Assembly: GCF_028649475.1 (NCBI RefSeq)
Contig: NZ_JAQSIP010000003.1
Coordinates: forward strand, 1 to 64,000
Length of the DNA: 64,000 nt
Source: Curvibacter cyanobacteriorum
Lineage (GTDB): Bacteria; Pseudomonadota; Gammaproteobacteria; Burkholderiales; Burkholderiaceae_C
Reading direction: 5' to 3'
The position numbers and the translations under genes were made by a program. Every line of letters starts with the position of its first letter. Position 1 is the first letter of the stretch. The notes beneath the pieces are model-generated. The model searched no databases. It was not told where the DNA came from and saw only the letters and a program-made list of their open reading frames with translations. Below are positions 1-8,493 of the stretch, one piece after another.

Positions 1-53
1 AGTTACGTCCTGCTCGTCAGGGCTGAGGCGCCTGACTCACCGTTCTCAATGGG

Positions 54-1646
54 TCAATTCACCCCGGCCAAGTGGAGCAGTTTGGGTGGCCATGGGTGGG
101 GCAGTTTGGGTGGCCGCCGGGGTTCGACCCCAATCGGGCGGGGCGTGGCCTCATCGCCATAGCGGCCTAGCTTCTCGGGCTGCACCATGGCGAGGGTGAT
201 GGCAGCAGCTCTGCCGCAGGTGGGGCCACCCTGGGCCATGCAGTACTGGTCCCAGGCCACGCAGGCGGATTCGTGGCCGTCGATCTGGGCCATCTTGTTG
301 ACGGCCTCATGGGCTTGCCTCAGGTGCGCAGGGACACCCCCAGGCAGGGCAGGAATGCGGCGCAGTTCGCGCCATACCCCCACGGGTGCCCCGCCGATTT
401 GTTGAAACTGCCGAATGCCCCATGTGCTGGCCCAGGCCTCGACTCGCTGAGCGGTTTCAGTGGCGGGCTTGCCATGGAAGTCATTGCCGACTTGGTGGCC
501 GTCGATGTTCTTGGCAACGTACTTGGCGATGTACCCAGCGGCAGAGCCCTTGGCCCAATCGATCGATTTGAAGTCGCAGCGATGCTGAGCCGCACCCCGT
601 TCATTGGGACTGTCTTTGAGTGCGTGGCGGCGAATGGTGTCGCGCAGGGCCTGCACATGGTCAGCCGCGCAGAACAAGAGCAAATGCCAATGAGGCGTGC
701 CATCGTGTTGTGGCTCAGCAATCCGGAAGCCATAGACGGCGATGTCTTGGCGCTTCAGTGAGGCCCGAATGCAGGCCCACACCTGGGCTAAGTGGCGTTG
801 AGCCGTTGCAGGCGTTTCTAGTGGGTCATAGAGGAGGTTCTCAATGACCTTCTGCCCATGGTTCACGGTGCGCCAGCGATGAAAGCGGCTGGGGCAGGTG
901 AGGGTAATGAACTCGCCTGCATGGTCAAGGTGTCGGGCAATCCGTTCAAAGCCACTGATGCGCGTCATCAGCTCGGCGCGGCGGTTGCTCTTGTTGGCGG
1001 TGCTGGTCGCTGCCAGCTCGGCCAATGTGTATTCCTGCCCCAGCTCGTTGCGGGCGAGGGTGCTCTCCAGGGTCTCGGCGTTGCGGGCGTTTTGTTGCTG
1101 TCGGGCGCGGAAGCGTTCTTCACTGACATACAGGTCTGCACTTCGGTTGACCCGCCCAATGCGAATGGCTGAGGCCTCGACGATTTGTGCGTGTTGCTTG
1201 CGCAGCTTGCGGCGCCACCACTGGGCGCAACCCATGCGGGCGATGGCAGGCCCGTCTTTGTGGTGATCCCCTGGGGGCGTGATGTGATGGTCAATGCAGA
1301 TGCGCGCCATGGCGGCGCGCAGGTCTGGGGCGTTGTGATACAGCTCGGCCCGGGAGAAGCATCGTTTTGCCAGCGCGGCAGCGGCTTCGCAAAGGGTGGA
1401 GTCGCTGGCGTCCAGGGGGATGCGGACTTGCAGCAGAGATTCTGTGGTGGTGCGCAGTTCCACATTGGCCGCGCGGTAGTCGGTGGCCTGGTGGTACTGC
1501 CAGCGGACTATCAAGTCATCGGCCCAGCGTTTGGGCAGCGAGTTGACCCGGCTTTGCGTCCACTCCGCATCCGAGGGCATACGCTGGAGCATGGTCAGCG
1601 CGTGAGGTGGGTAGCGAAAGGAGGCAGGGTCTGATGGGTCAGACAC
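54..1646 (-). CDS. Phage GpA-type replication endonuclease (HUH rolling-circle initiator)
   Basis: A 530-residue protein of the bacteriophage P2 gene A family, which nicks the element's origin and starts rolling-circle replication. The HUH metal-binding motif is visible as H-W-H at residues 319-321 inside a beta-strand-like stretch (TPHWHLLLF), and the paired catalytic tyrosines are Y372 and Y376 in YIAKYVAKN. The start used is GTG at 1646. The C-terminus is proline-rich, with a short internal repeat PPKLPHPW/PPKLLH matched at DNA level by a 15-base direct repeat (77-91, 101-115). It lies on the same strand as the other element genes and is probably last in the transcript. The family call is firm; origin specificity is not visible. 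Confidence 0.88.
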   Translation of the reverse strand: MSDPSDPASFRYPPHALTMLQRMPSDAEWTQSRVNSLPKRWADDLIVRWQYHQATDYRAANVELRTTTESLLQVRIPLDASDSTLCEAAAALAKRCFSRAELYHNAPDLRAAMARICIDHHITPPGDHHKDGPAIARMGCAQWWRRKLRKQHAQIVEASAIRIGRVNRSADLYVSEERFRARQQQNARNAETLESTLARNELGQEYTLAELAATSTANKSNRRAELMTRISGFERIARHLDHAGEFITLTCPSRFHRWRTVNHGQKVIENLLYDPLETPATAQRHLAQVWACIRASLKRQDIAVYGFRIAEPQHDGTPHWHLLLFCAADHVQALRDTIRRHALKDSPNERGAAQHRCDFKSIDWAKGSAAGYIAKYVAKNIDGHQVGNDFHGKPATETAQRVEAWASTWGIRQFQQIGGAPVGVWRELRRIPALPGGVPAHLRQAHEAVNKMAQIDGHESACVAWDQYCMAQGGPTCGRAAAITLAMVQPEKLGRYGDEATPRPIGVEPRRPPKLPHPWPPKLLHLAGVN

Positions 1647-1677
1647 TTAGTCGATGGTGTGAGGTGCGCCCCCAGCA

Positions 1678-1896
1678 TCAAGCAACCGCATCCAGTTGCA
1701 ACACGCGGCGCAGCTCACGCACCGGCCAAGCCAGTCGCCCATTGACCCGGATGGGCAGCAGCGGGCCGTTTTGGCGCATGGCCCAGATGCGCAGGGTTTG
1801 TTGGGCGCGGTTTAGGTGGACGGCCGCCTCCGGTGTGGGCAGGTGGGCGCGGGTCTCTTGCTGGAGTGGGGTGATGTGAGTCGTGTTGTTAGCCAT
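1678..1896 (-). CDS. AlpA/excisionase-like small helix-turn-helix protein
   Basis: 72 residues. The stretch PTPEAAVHLNRAQQTLRIW followed by a short wing and VNGRLAWPVRELRRVL is the usual layout of an AlpA/MerR-like excisionase domain: a helix-turn-helix that reads out a target, then a residue set that specifies strand 2. Such proteins in satellites and phages act as recombination directionality factors or transcription activators. It lies 31 bp upstream of the replication endonuclease on the same strand, and the inverted-repeat-rich spacer lies on its other side, so it may bind there. Function is inferred from size, fold pattern and context; I cannot tell excisionase from activator. Confidence 0.7.
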   Translation of the reverse strand: MANNTTHITPLQQETRAHLPTPEAAVHLNRAQQTLRIWAMRQNGPLLPIRVNGRLAWPVRELRRVLQLDAVA

Positions 1897-1941
1897 TTGT
1901 CACCGCTGGGGTGTGTTCAATATGGCTACGAACTGTTAGGG

Positions 1942-2030
1942 CGGTACCCGGGTACCGGTCAAAAGCGGAACCCCTTCCGCTTCTAACACCCTGTCAATAA
2001 AGGACTTTTTTTGAAGGGGCGGAACCCCTT
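1942..2030. repeat. Cluster of perfect palindromes and a 12-bp direct repeat
   Basis: This intergenic stretch holds a perfect 16-bp palindrome at 1942-1957 (cggtacccgggtaccg), a perfect 8-bp stem with CCCC loop at 1963-1982 (arms aagcggaa and ttccgctt), and a 6-bp stem at 2014-2030 (aagggg and cccctt). The sequence gcggaacccctt occurs twice in direct orientation (1965-1976 and 2019-2030), each copy inside one of the two hairpins. No U-tract follows in the transcribed direction, so simple terminators fit poorly. A regulatory site for the neighbouring small DNA-binding protein or a replication origin are both possible. Confidence 0.7.
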
Positions 2031-2055
2031 TCGGGTGATCGAAAAGGGGGGGCGC

Positions 2056-3033
2056 CTATCGCTTCGCCAGGTCAAAGACGCTGGAGGCGGCTTTGGATCG
2101 CCCGGCCTTGTGCTTGGTGCCCGCTGCGCTGCTGTTGAATTCGCGCACCTTGCTTCTCACTAGGCTGTCTGAAATGCTGAAGTGTTCCGCTGCTTTTTTT
2201 GTGCCGTGCCGAGCGTGGTACGCCGCCAGCTCAGCCAGTTTTTCAGCAATCCAGAACTTGGTTTGACCCTTGGGCGTTTTCTCTCCGGTGCTGATCGTTG
2301 GCGTTGTTGTCTGTGCCGATTGGCCTGGTGTCGAAGCTGGGGCTTGCTGTGCTTTGTGGTTGCGAATCCGGACCCGCAGCTCCAACTCAGAGGGCGGTTG
2401 AATGACGCCTGAGTCCTCTGCCCATTGAATGACCGCAATCGGTCTAAGGCGTGGCGGACTCATGGCCTCAGCGCGGCGGGCCAACTCACAGACCTTTTCA
2501 TACCGATCCAGAAAAGCGGAGCGAGGGAGCAGTGCGGGGAGTAGGAACTGGGCTGCTTCTGCCGCACGGTCTTTCTTCACAGCAGCAGGTGTCAAGACCT
2601 TGGGGCTCTTGCCCAGCAGCAGCGCAATGGCTTCGTCAAAGGTCCAATACTCCATCATCGACCAGAAGTCGTAATCAGGTGTGGCGGCGGGTTGGTTGTA
2701 AAACCGACTGGCCTCCTGCTTCGCCGCTTTGGCGGCGGCTTGGGCTTTTCTTTGCTGCTCTTGACTGATCTGCGCGAGCTGGACTTGCTTCTTGTGATCG
2801 GTGCAGGCGGCTTGCCATTCTTGTTCTGGCAGATTCAACAGTCTTTGGCGTTCTGCTTCCCAGGTCTGCTCTTGTGCGGTGGCTGGGGTGTCGGCTTGAG
2901 GCTTGAGAACACTGCTGAGCGCCTGGTGGATCTGCATTAGGGGAAACTTGCGAATCAGGATTTGATCGACGAGCTTGGTTCGTTCTTGCCCGACAGGGGT
3001 TGAAGATGGCGTGTCCACAACTTTGCGGCTCAT
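2056..3033 (-). CDS. Mobile-element accessory protein with C-terminal helix-turn-helix, function unknown
   Basis: 325 residues, not recognised as a named family. The N-terminal third is charged, helical and Gln/Ala-rich (coiled-coil-like around residues 70-115). A central segment, DFWSMMEYWTFDEAIALLLGKSP, is of a type seen in uncharacterised proteins on phages and integrative elements. Residues about 268-298 (YHARHGTKKAAEHFSISDSLVRSKVREF) look like a helix-turn-helix. The ATG at 3033 is preceded by an AAGGT ribosome-binding sequence. The tail is basic. A DNA-binding role in control or replication of the element is plausible from the helix-turn-helix and position only. Confidence 0.6.
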   Translation of the reverse strand: MSRKVVDTPSSTPVGQERTKLVDQILIRKFPLMQIHQALSSVLKPQADTPATAQEQTWEAERQRLLNLPEQEWQAACTDHKKQVQLAQISQEQQRKAQAAAKAAKQEASRFYNQPAATPDYDFWSMMEYWTFDEAIALLLGKSPKVLTPAAVKKDRAAEAAQFLLPALLPRSAFLDRYEKVCELARRAEAMSPPRLRPIAVIQWAEDSGVIQPPSELELRVRIRNHKAQQAPASTPGQSAQTTTPTISTGEKTPKGQTKFWIAEKLAELAAYHARHGTKKAAEHFSISDSLVRSKVREFNSSAAGTKHKAGRSKAASSVFDLAKR

Positions 3034-3152
3034 GTACTGTGACCTTAGGAGGTGTGTCTAAGGCGGCTATCCTAAGGGTGGATGTCTAGGGGGAGTTTGA
3101 CGGTAGGGCCAGGCGCGGGTCTCAATTTGGAGCACCAACGGTTCAGGCGGGC

Positions 3153-3632
3153 CTACTTAGAAAATGAACCGGTGCACCACTTTTGTTCGCAAGGGATTCC
3201 GTCGTGATTCCCATCCATTTTTGTGCCGGGGCAGTTCTTCAGAAAAAATTTGGCCTCACTGCACGACGTCATTTGTGAGCAATGCAAGCGGCCATCGCAT
3301 TGGTAGCTGCTGGGTGAGGTCAACGCCTCTTGGGGCGGTATCGCAAAATCAGCCTGTGAAGTTTGTGGCCGTACGAAATGTTGGCGGTACATCGAATAGC
3401 CGAATCCGCCGATGCCAACCAGCAGTAAGAGGCTGATGAATGTTGTGACGAGCGAGCGAGTTCCGTGGCGATTCTTTGCCCGCGTTCGTGGATATGTCGA
3501 CGGATGTTCGAGAGCTTGCCGGTAAAAATTAACGGCCTGAGGTTTTCCGTTTTTACCTCGGCCGAGTTCATACATGACCGTTTCCCCAACCGTTGGGCGC
3601 GATCCATCTCGTGGGAGTGAACTGATGTGCAC
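3153..3632 (-). CDS. Cold-shock-domain / transmembrane / Excalibur calcium-binding protein, probably frameshifted at the 5' end
   Basis: The open frame from a GTG at 3632 gives 159 residues. Residues 1-36 (VHISSLPRDG...GKPQAVNFYR) are the second half of a cold-shock nucleic-acid-binding domain, residues about 61-82 form one membrane helix, and residues 111-153 are an Excalibur domain with DGNHDGIPCE and cysteines 112, 118, 124, 134, 148 and 153. Reading further upstream in frame gives GFGLIAHQDGGRGIF, the RNP1-like first half of the cold-shock domain, but a TGA precedes it. Removing one base from the five-base run at 3675-3679 joins it to ATG-Lys-Gly at 3684. The gene is therefore either decayed or badly started. 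Domain identity is firm; integrity is doubtful. Confidence 0.6.
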   Translation of the reverse strand: MHISSLPRDGSRPTVGETVMYELGRGKNGKPQAVNFYRQALEHPSTYPRTRAKNRHGTRSLVTTFISLLLLVGIGGFGYSMYRQHFVRPQTSQADFAIPPQEALTSPSSYQCDGRLHCSQMTSCSEAKFFLKNCPGTKMDGNHDGIPCEQKWCTGSFSK

Positions 3633-3684
3633 AAAAATCCCACGACCGCCATCTTGGTGTGCTATTAATCCAAACCCCCTTCAT

Positions 3685-4058
3685 AATTTTATTGCCTAAT
3701 TTTCCGTGTGGGATTGTATTTGATGGGTGAGGATACCGTGTGATGAGCTAGGATATATGTCTGGATGCAATTAAAAGACGCATGGCAATTGACTTTGGTA
3801 ATACCAGCTAGGCAGCTTTACAGATGGCGACGATCAGTTGGTGAACGCGCATTTATTGACAAAAGCTTACCTTGGCTGCAATGGCGAGCGATGCTGCGAA
3901 CGCCAATAAATGAAAAAAGTCGACAGTCGCAGCATCTCCTTGGGGCCGTAACCGTGAAGGACTAGTCTAATTTCCGTGATAGGCCTAAATCAGACGTGGC
4001 TTTTTCTCCTGTCAGAGTCGGCATCTCAGCGACAAGCTAGAACGAGGGTGGCCTACAC
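3685..4058. other. Intergenic, no gene recognised
   Basis: AT-richer spacer between the Excalibur protein and the STAND gene. The only open frame of any length (plus strand, 3765-3965) starts in AT-rich sequence, has no ribosome-binding site and resembles no family. I see no convincing terminator or RNA. Confidence 0.5.
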
Positions 4059-6452
4059 TCAAGCACTATAAGCCTTGGTGCCAAATGTTCGCTTAAAGCG
4101 ATGAATGTTGAATCTATTTTTGATTGCAGCGGCTTCATTACTCAAAACATCTTTGACTGTTCTGTTGCGTGACGCAGAATAAGCTCTATCGCGCGTTTTG
4201 GAAAACATTTCACTATAAGCTGATGCGAGATAAAACCTTAGATCGAAATATAATTTCGACGTCGGGGAGTGCAAAATTTTGGCCGCCTCCTCCAAGTGTC
4301 GGATTGAGCGAGAAGCATCCTTCATATCTTCGAGTAAAAAAGCACCGAAGAACAACTGAACGGCGCCATGAGAGCGGGTGTTTCGAACGTGTGGATAGCC
4401 AAATTCTATTGACTCAAGGGAGTCTTCGTATGCACGCTCGATGGATTTTATCAGCCGATCACGATCTTCCTCATAAAGGCCGCTATTATATAGTTGCCTA
4501 ACAATCTGAGCTTTTTGATACTGAACATATGGATGATTTGTGATCATCTCGTTTTTGTTGAACTCTCTTAGTAAATTATTGCACAGAGTTTTATCTTTTT
4601 GTTTGGTTGCCGCAATAAATCCTTTGTAGCCGTCAAAGCATTCGGCGATTATGATTTTGTCAATGTAGTTTTTAGGCTTCCAGTCATCCATCATGTCACG
4701 AATTCTCGAATTTGAACATATTTTGTCGTCGAGACTTTTAATTTTTTCGTTCATTCGGTTTTTGTGGTTGGCAATTCTATCTTTTATTTTTGAGAGTTCG
4801 ATTCTCTCCGGGAGCATTTTTATGAATATGAAATTGCTCGCAAAGTCGTTTAAAGAAAAATATTCTCCGACCTTAATAAATATTAAGCATTTTGTAATGT
4901 AGTTGCAAATTTCAATGGCAGTGCCTATATCAATCCCACAAAGCTGGCTGATTGAATACAAGTCAATCGGCTCCTTGTAGAGTGACGCAATAATGATTAG
5001 ATTTCGCGGTGTATAACCCTTCTCTTCGAGTTCGCGAATCGCGCTGTCAAATGTATTTTTGTACATGAAGTCGGCAATAATCCGCGCCTCCTTCGTTTGC
5101 ACTGGTGCGAGTGATGCGACAATTTCATCAACAGTGCTTACTTGGTTAATTATCGAGTTCAGTGATTGAACTAAAATAATCGTATTGCCTTTTGATGCAC
5201 TCAGCAGTGCGTCAGCCTCTGTATCGCTTAATTGTGTCGAGAATTCTTCAAATTCCAAATATTCGCGAATGAAGCGCTTTCCTTTCTCTTTTTCACGGTA
5301 TTCTTCAATGTGAAGTTTTTCTTCGCATTGCTCCTCACTTCTTGAGGTTAGTATAAATTGAATATTGCGTGGTGTTGACTTTATGAAATCAAAAAGCTTC
5401 TCTTTGTCTGTGGGGCAAAAGGTTTCGACATTGTCAACAACTATTAATCCGCGATTAAATTTGGAGTCGAGCGAATCTATGGATTCAATATCCAAATCCC
5501 GGCACAGTGACGTGATCAAGTGATCAAACGAGGCAATCTGCCTGTCTACCTTTTGTATATATCTCTCGCCTGAGGTTTCCATTCGGCGCAAGAACTCTTC
5601 CTTGCTTGAGTAAAACAGGATGCAGTCGAATTGAAGAGTCTCTGAAGCATCTGCAATCTCTTTCAAAAGTCGAAAGATGAAATCTATAACGAGAGCTGTT
5701 TTTCCAATTCCTCCATAGCCGTAGACAATTACAGATCCCGCGACACGTCTATAGCCATCTTTGCCGACGATATAATCGTGAAGACGTTGAAGCTCATCTT
5801 CTCGGCAAAACAATTTCCTGTGTTGTAGCGGTAATTCGCTGATGTTTTGAATTATTTTTGGTTCACTGTTAATCGAGGAGGAAAAATCAGCAATCAGAGT
5901 AATTAAATCCGCTCTCGATGTGAACCAAAAATATTTATCGTCGATAGCTTCCGATATCTTTTTTACAAACTTGGAGACTAGAGCCGCATCCTCCACTAAA
6001 ATCTGTTTTGACCCTGGGTGCGAAAGATCGTTGCGTAGTCGGTGATAGCTGTTCACGCTATAAAGCAACTCCTCCGCCGATGTGAAGTTTCGCACCAGAG
6101 AGTGCTTGCTATAGCATTTCTCGAAAAACAAAACAAAAATATCAACTATCGTGGATACGTATGGTACGTCGCCTGGGTATGTTTGGGTGAGATATGAGTT
6201 CCTAGATAGTTCTACTTGTTTGAAAATGGCATCATGGTTGGCCTTGATTTGGCCTATTTTCCCTTTGTATCTTGAGGCTAAGATAAAAGTGGAATTGTCG
6301 AATCCGGTCTGGATAGATGCAATTTCAGATTGAAGTTGCGTAGCATTAGGGATTGCCTGGATTAGTTCGTCCGCGACGTAACTCCGGAAGGCTACTTCGA
6401 ATTTTTTAACAATTTTATCTAGGTCAAACGTAGATTTTATGTCGATATACAT
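4059..6452 (-). CDS. NLR-like STAND NTPase with N-terminal HEPN-type domain (candidate antiphage defence protein)
   Basis: About 797 residues from the ATG at 6452; a TTG/ATG-type start further out at 6578 would add 42 residues that read like translated non-coding DNA. Order of parts, numbered from 6452: an N-terminal helical region with an R-x4-H motif (RNDLSH, 140-145) typical of HEPN ribonuclease-like domains; a P-loop GYGGIGKT (245-252); a Walker B-like LIVVDN (about 336-341); a sensor-type FILTSRS (about 366-372); a winged-helix-like segment; and a long helical C-terminal region resembling TPR-type repeats. This is the plan of bacterial STAND/NLR immune ATPases, where repeats sense a trigger, the NTPase oligomerises and the effector domain kills or halts the cell. 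The gene is far more AT-rich than its neighbours, so it was acquired separately. Calling it antiphage is inference. Confidence 0.72.
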   Translation of the reverse strand: MYIDIKSTFDLDKIVKKFEVAFRSYVADELIQAIPNATQLQSEIASIQTGFDNSTFILASRYKGKIGQIKANHDAIFKQVELSRNSYLTQTYPGDVPYVSTIVDIFVLFFEKCYSKHSLVRNFTSAEELLYSVNSYHRLRNDLSHPGSKQILVEDAALVSKFVKKISEAIDDKYFWFTSRADLITLIADFSSSINSEPKIIQNISELPLQHRKLFCREDELQRLHDYIVGKDGYRRVAGSVIVYGYGGIGKTALVIDFIFRLLKEIADASETLQFDCILFYSSKEEFLRRMETSGERYIQKVDRQIASFDHLITSLCRDLDIESIDSLDSKFNRGLIVVDNVETFCPTDKEKLFDFIKSTPRNIQFILTSRSEEQCEEKLHIEEYREKEKGKRFIREYLEFEEFSTQLSDTEADALLSASKGNTIILVQSLNSIINQVSTVDEIVASLAPVQTKEARIIADFMYKNTFDSAIRELEEKGYTPRNLIIIASLYKEPIDLYSISQLCGIDIGTAIEICNYITKCLIFIKVGEYFSLNDFASNFIFIKMLPERIELSKIKDRIANHKNRMNEKIKSLDDKICSNSRIRDMMDDWKPKNYIDKIIIAECFDGYKGFIAATKQKDKTLCNNLLREFNKNEMITNHPYVQYQKAQIVRQLYNSGLYEEDRDRLIKSIERAYEDSLESIEFGYPHVRNTRSHGAVQLFFGAFLLEDMKDASRSIRHLEEAAKILHSPTSKLYFDLRFYLASAYSEMFSKTRDRAYSASRNRTVKDVLSNEAAAIKNRFNIHRFKRTFGTKAYSA

Positions 6453-7035
6453 TTCGTTCCCATTATTAATCACATAGATCGTACCATTGGCGGATTTCGG
6501 CGCGATACACTGTCGATAAGTGTAGGCCCTAATCAGTCCGGAAGTAAGGCCCAGCCACTGCTGATGGGCGGCTACCATGATGATCTAACCGTGGAGCACT
6601 GGTAACAGCCAGCGGGCAGATGTGCAAGTTAGTTTTGCACCGCTCACTCTTGTATGACGACCTATGTTTGACACCCACGCTTTTCAGGCGGTTCGGGTTC
6701 GATCCTGGCGCAACCGAAGGAGCCGCTGAGGTTCCGGCCAAGCCAGCATGGATGGGTAGTTACCCCGCGACTCGATTTAGCAGGGGTACATCACCTTGGG
6801 TACAGTTCTGCCTACCGCTCAGCACGTCATCGGTCGTTCGAGTGTCGCCAGGGCCGCCCGTTCGGGCTAGTGACGGTCGCGATCACAGAACATAGAGCGG
6901 TATGGGGCTGCTTATGTAGGTCCAGGCCATTCGATCAACTGGATCAAATGACCCGTACTCATTCTGTAGCAGCGGTTCGCGACTTCGTGCAAGAAGACAG
7001 CTTATGGTCGAAATCGGGCGCTACGTGCGCAAGAT
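6453..7035. other. Gene-free stretch between the STAND gene and the integrase
   Basis: About 580 bp with no supportable gene on either strand. Base composition returns from AT-rich to about 55-60 percent GC near 6500. It presumably holds the STAND promoter (reading leftward) and the end of the integrase. A T-arm-like string near 6690-6710 does not fold as a tRNA. It may include remnants of an older gene. Confidence 0.5.
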
Positions 7036-8256
7036 TCAAGGTCTCACCGATATTCCAAACCCAGCCTCCCCCAGCACCCACCCCTCAATCCTCTCGTGAT
7101 ACATCCGCAGCAGATCCAACGGCCTCACCGTGTAATGCTTCTCCGCTGTTGCACTCGGCTTGTGCCCCATGATCTGCGCGACCACCCCGGTCGGTGCCTC
7201 AACCCATTCGGTCAGCGTTTTGAATGAGCGCCGCAGGCCATGCAGGGTCAGCCCCTCCAGGCCTGCCACCCCGCAAGCCTGCTCATGCAGTTTGTGGGGC
7301 GTGCTCATTGGCTTGTCTGCCATCTTCGGGTCGCTGGATCGGCTGGCAAACACCCAATCATTGATGCGGGGTTGTTGGCTCAACAGGTGGGCCACATAAG
7401 GGGTCAGCGGGATAGTCCGCTCGCCTTCCACTTTGTCGCGGATGGTCAGGCCTTTCCATTTCTCGTTGACGTCCTCCCAGCGCAGGGCCAGCACTTCACC
7501 GGGGCGGGCGCCGGTCAGCAGCAAGATTTGCAGATAGTTCGCGGCGGACCGATTGCTCAACTGCTTCACGGCCGCAAACCAAGCAGGTAATTGCTCGCGT
7601 TGCAAAACGTCTTGCTTGGCCTTGGGCTTGGCGACCACTTCGCGCACCACCTTGGCTTTGGCCGGGTTTTGTGGGGGCAGCACCTGGGCGTATTGGCTTT
7701 GTTCACTGCACCAGCTCAAAAAGCCTCGCAGCAAACGCCACGACAAGGCGGTAGCCGTGGGGCGGGTTTGGGTTTCGGCTTCCGCCCAGGCCGACATGGC
7801 GCTCGCGGTCAGTTCGCGCAGGGGCATTCGCATCAAGGGGTACAGCGGCCCGGCCACGGTTTCTTTGCGGCCCCGCGTGCCGCGTGTGGCGGGCTCGCCG
7901 CCAGCCTTGGCCTTGGCGATGTGGTCGCGGTAATGCAGGTCGCCCCACCGTGGGCGCCGGGCTTCCACGTAAGCACTCCAGGCTTCGCCAACGGTCACGG
8001 CCTGGGCCACCTTTTGCGCAGCCTTGGCGGCTCTCGCCTCCAGGCGTTCGCGTTACAGCTCGCGGGGGTCATTGCCTCCATCCAGCTCCACGCGCAAGCG
8101 GTTGGCTTCTGCCCGGGCGGCCTCAATGGTCCAGCTCCGAACATCCCCAATCGTGCGCCGGATGTTGGTCCGGTTGAGCTTGGACTCAAACACAAATGAT
8201 TTGGCCCCGCTGGCGGTGACGCGCACCCCTGTATTGCCCCAGCACTTCCAGCCCAC
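7036..8256 (-). pseudogene. Tyrosine integrase of DUF4102 (P4-like) type, interrupted by an in-frame TAA and 5' truncated
   Basis: Two open segments in the same frame, 8056-8256 and 7036-8052, are separated only by the TAA at 8053-8055 (...GGNDPREL-stop-RERLEARAAK...), exactly where the arm-binding domain passes into the linker. The first segment is the DUF4102 arm-type DNA-binding domain (TGVRVTASGAKSFVFE). The second has the core and catalytic domain with all expected active-site residues: ARPGE, HGLRR, GHKPS and the tyrosine in EKHYTV. The usual first 20 or so residues before the VRVTASGAKSF strand are absent; a TGA lies in frame upstream. Translation could restart at GTG 8010, but an integrase without its arm domain would be impaired. 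It marks the right side of the mobile element. Confidence 0.85.
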
Positions 8257-8384
8257 GCCAGACCCTCAACGCCTCTGGCTCCCGAAAGCCCTCCCTGCGT
8301 CCACCCAGCCGGCGGCAGGACTTGCGCCGGTCAAAGCCACAGCTTCCGTTCCGAAGCCCCAACTTAACCCAACCACGCCGCACC

Positions 8385-8410
8385 AGGCGAGGTCAGGCGA
8401 GGTCAGGTCA
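8385..8410. repeat. Short tandem repeat near the element edge
   Basis: The decamer aggcgaggtc occurs twice back to back (8385-8404), followed by aggtcaggcc, in the 237-bp spacer between the truncated integrase and the tannase gene. This spacer should contain the element-chromosome junction, because integrases of this family usually start next to their att site. No matching direct repeat could be located elsewhere in the window by eye. Confidence 0.4.
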
Positions 8411-8493
8411 GGCCGCGCCAGGGCCAGGTCCTCCCGCCCCACAAGGCCAACCACAGGCCCAGCGCTGACCTTGGTTTCAACTCGCCAACCCCC

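Noticed and set aside
77-115. 15-bp direct repeat gcagtttgggtggcc near the left edge
   Set aside because: It is inside the replication endonuclease gene and encodes a repeated proline-rich tail, so it is not an att site.
3765-3965. Plus-strand open frame of 66 residues in the AT-richer spacer
   Set aside because: No ribosome-binding site, no domain and no neighbour support.
6689-6710. A T-arm-like sequence (ggttcgggttcgatcctgg) suggesting a tRNA fragment at the element edge
   Set aside because: Flanking bases do not pair as a T-stem and no acceptor or anticodon arm is present.
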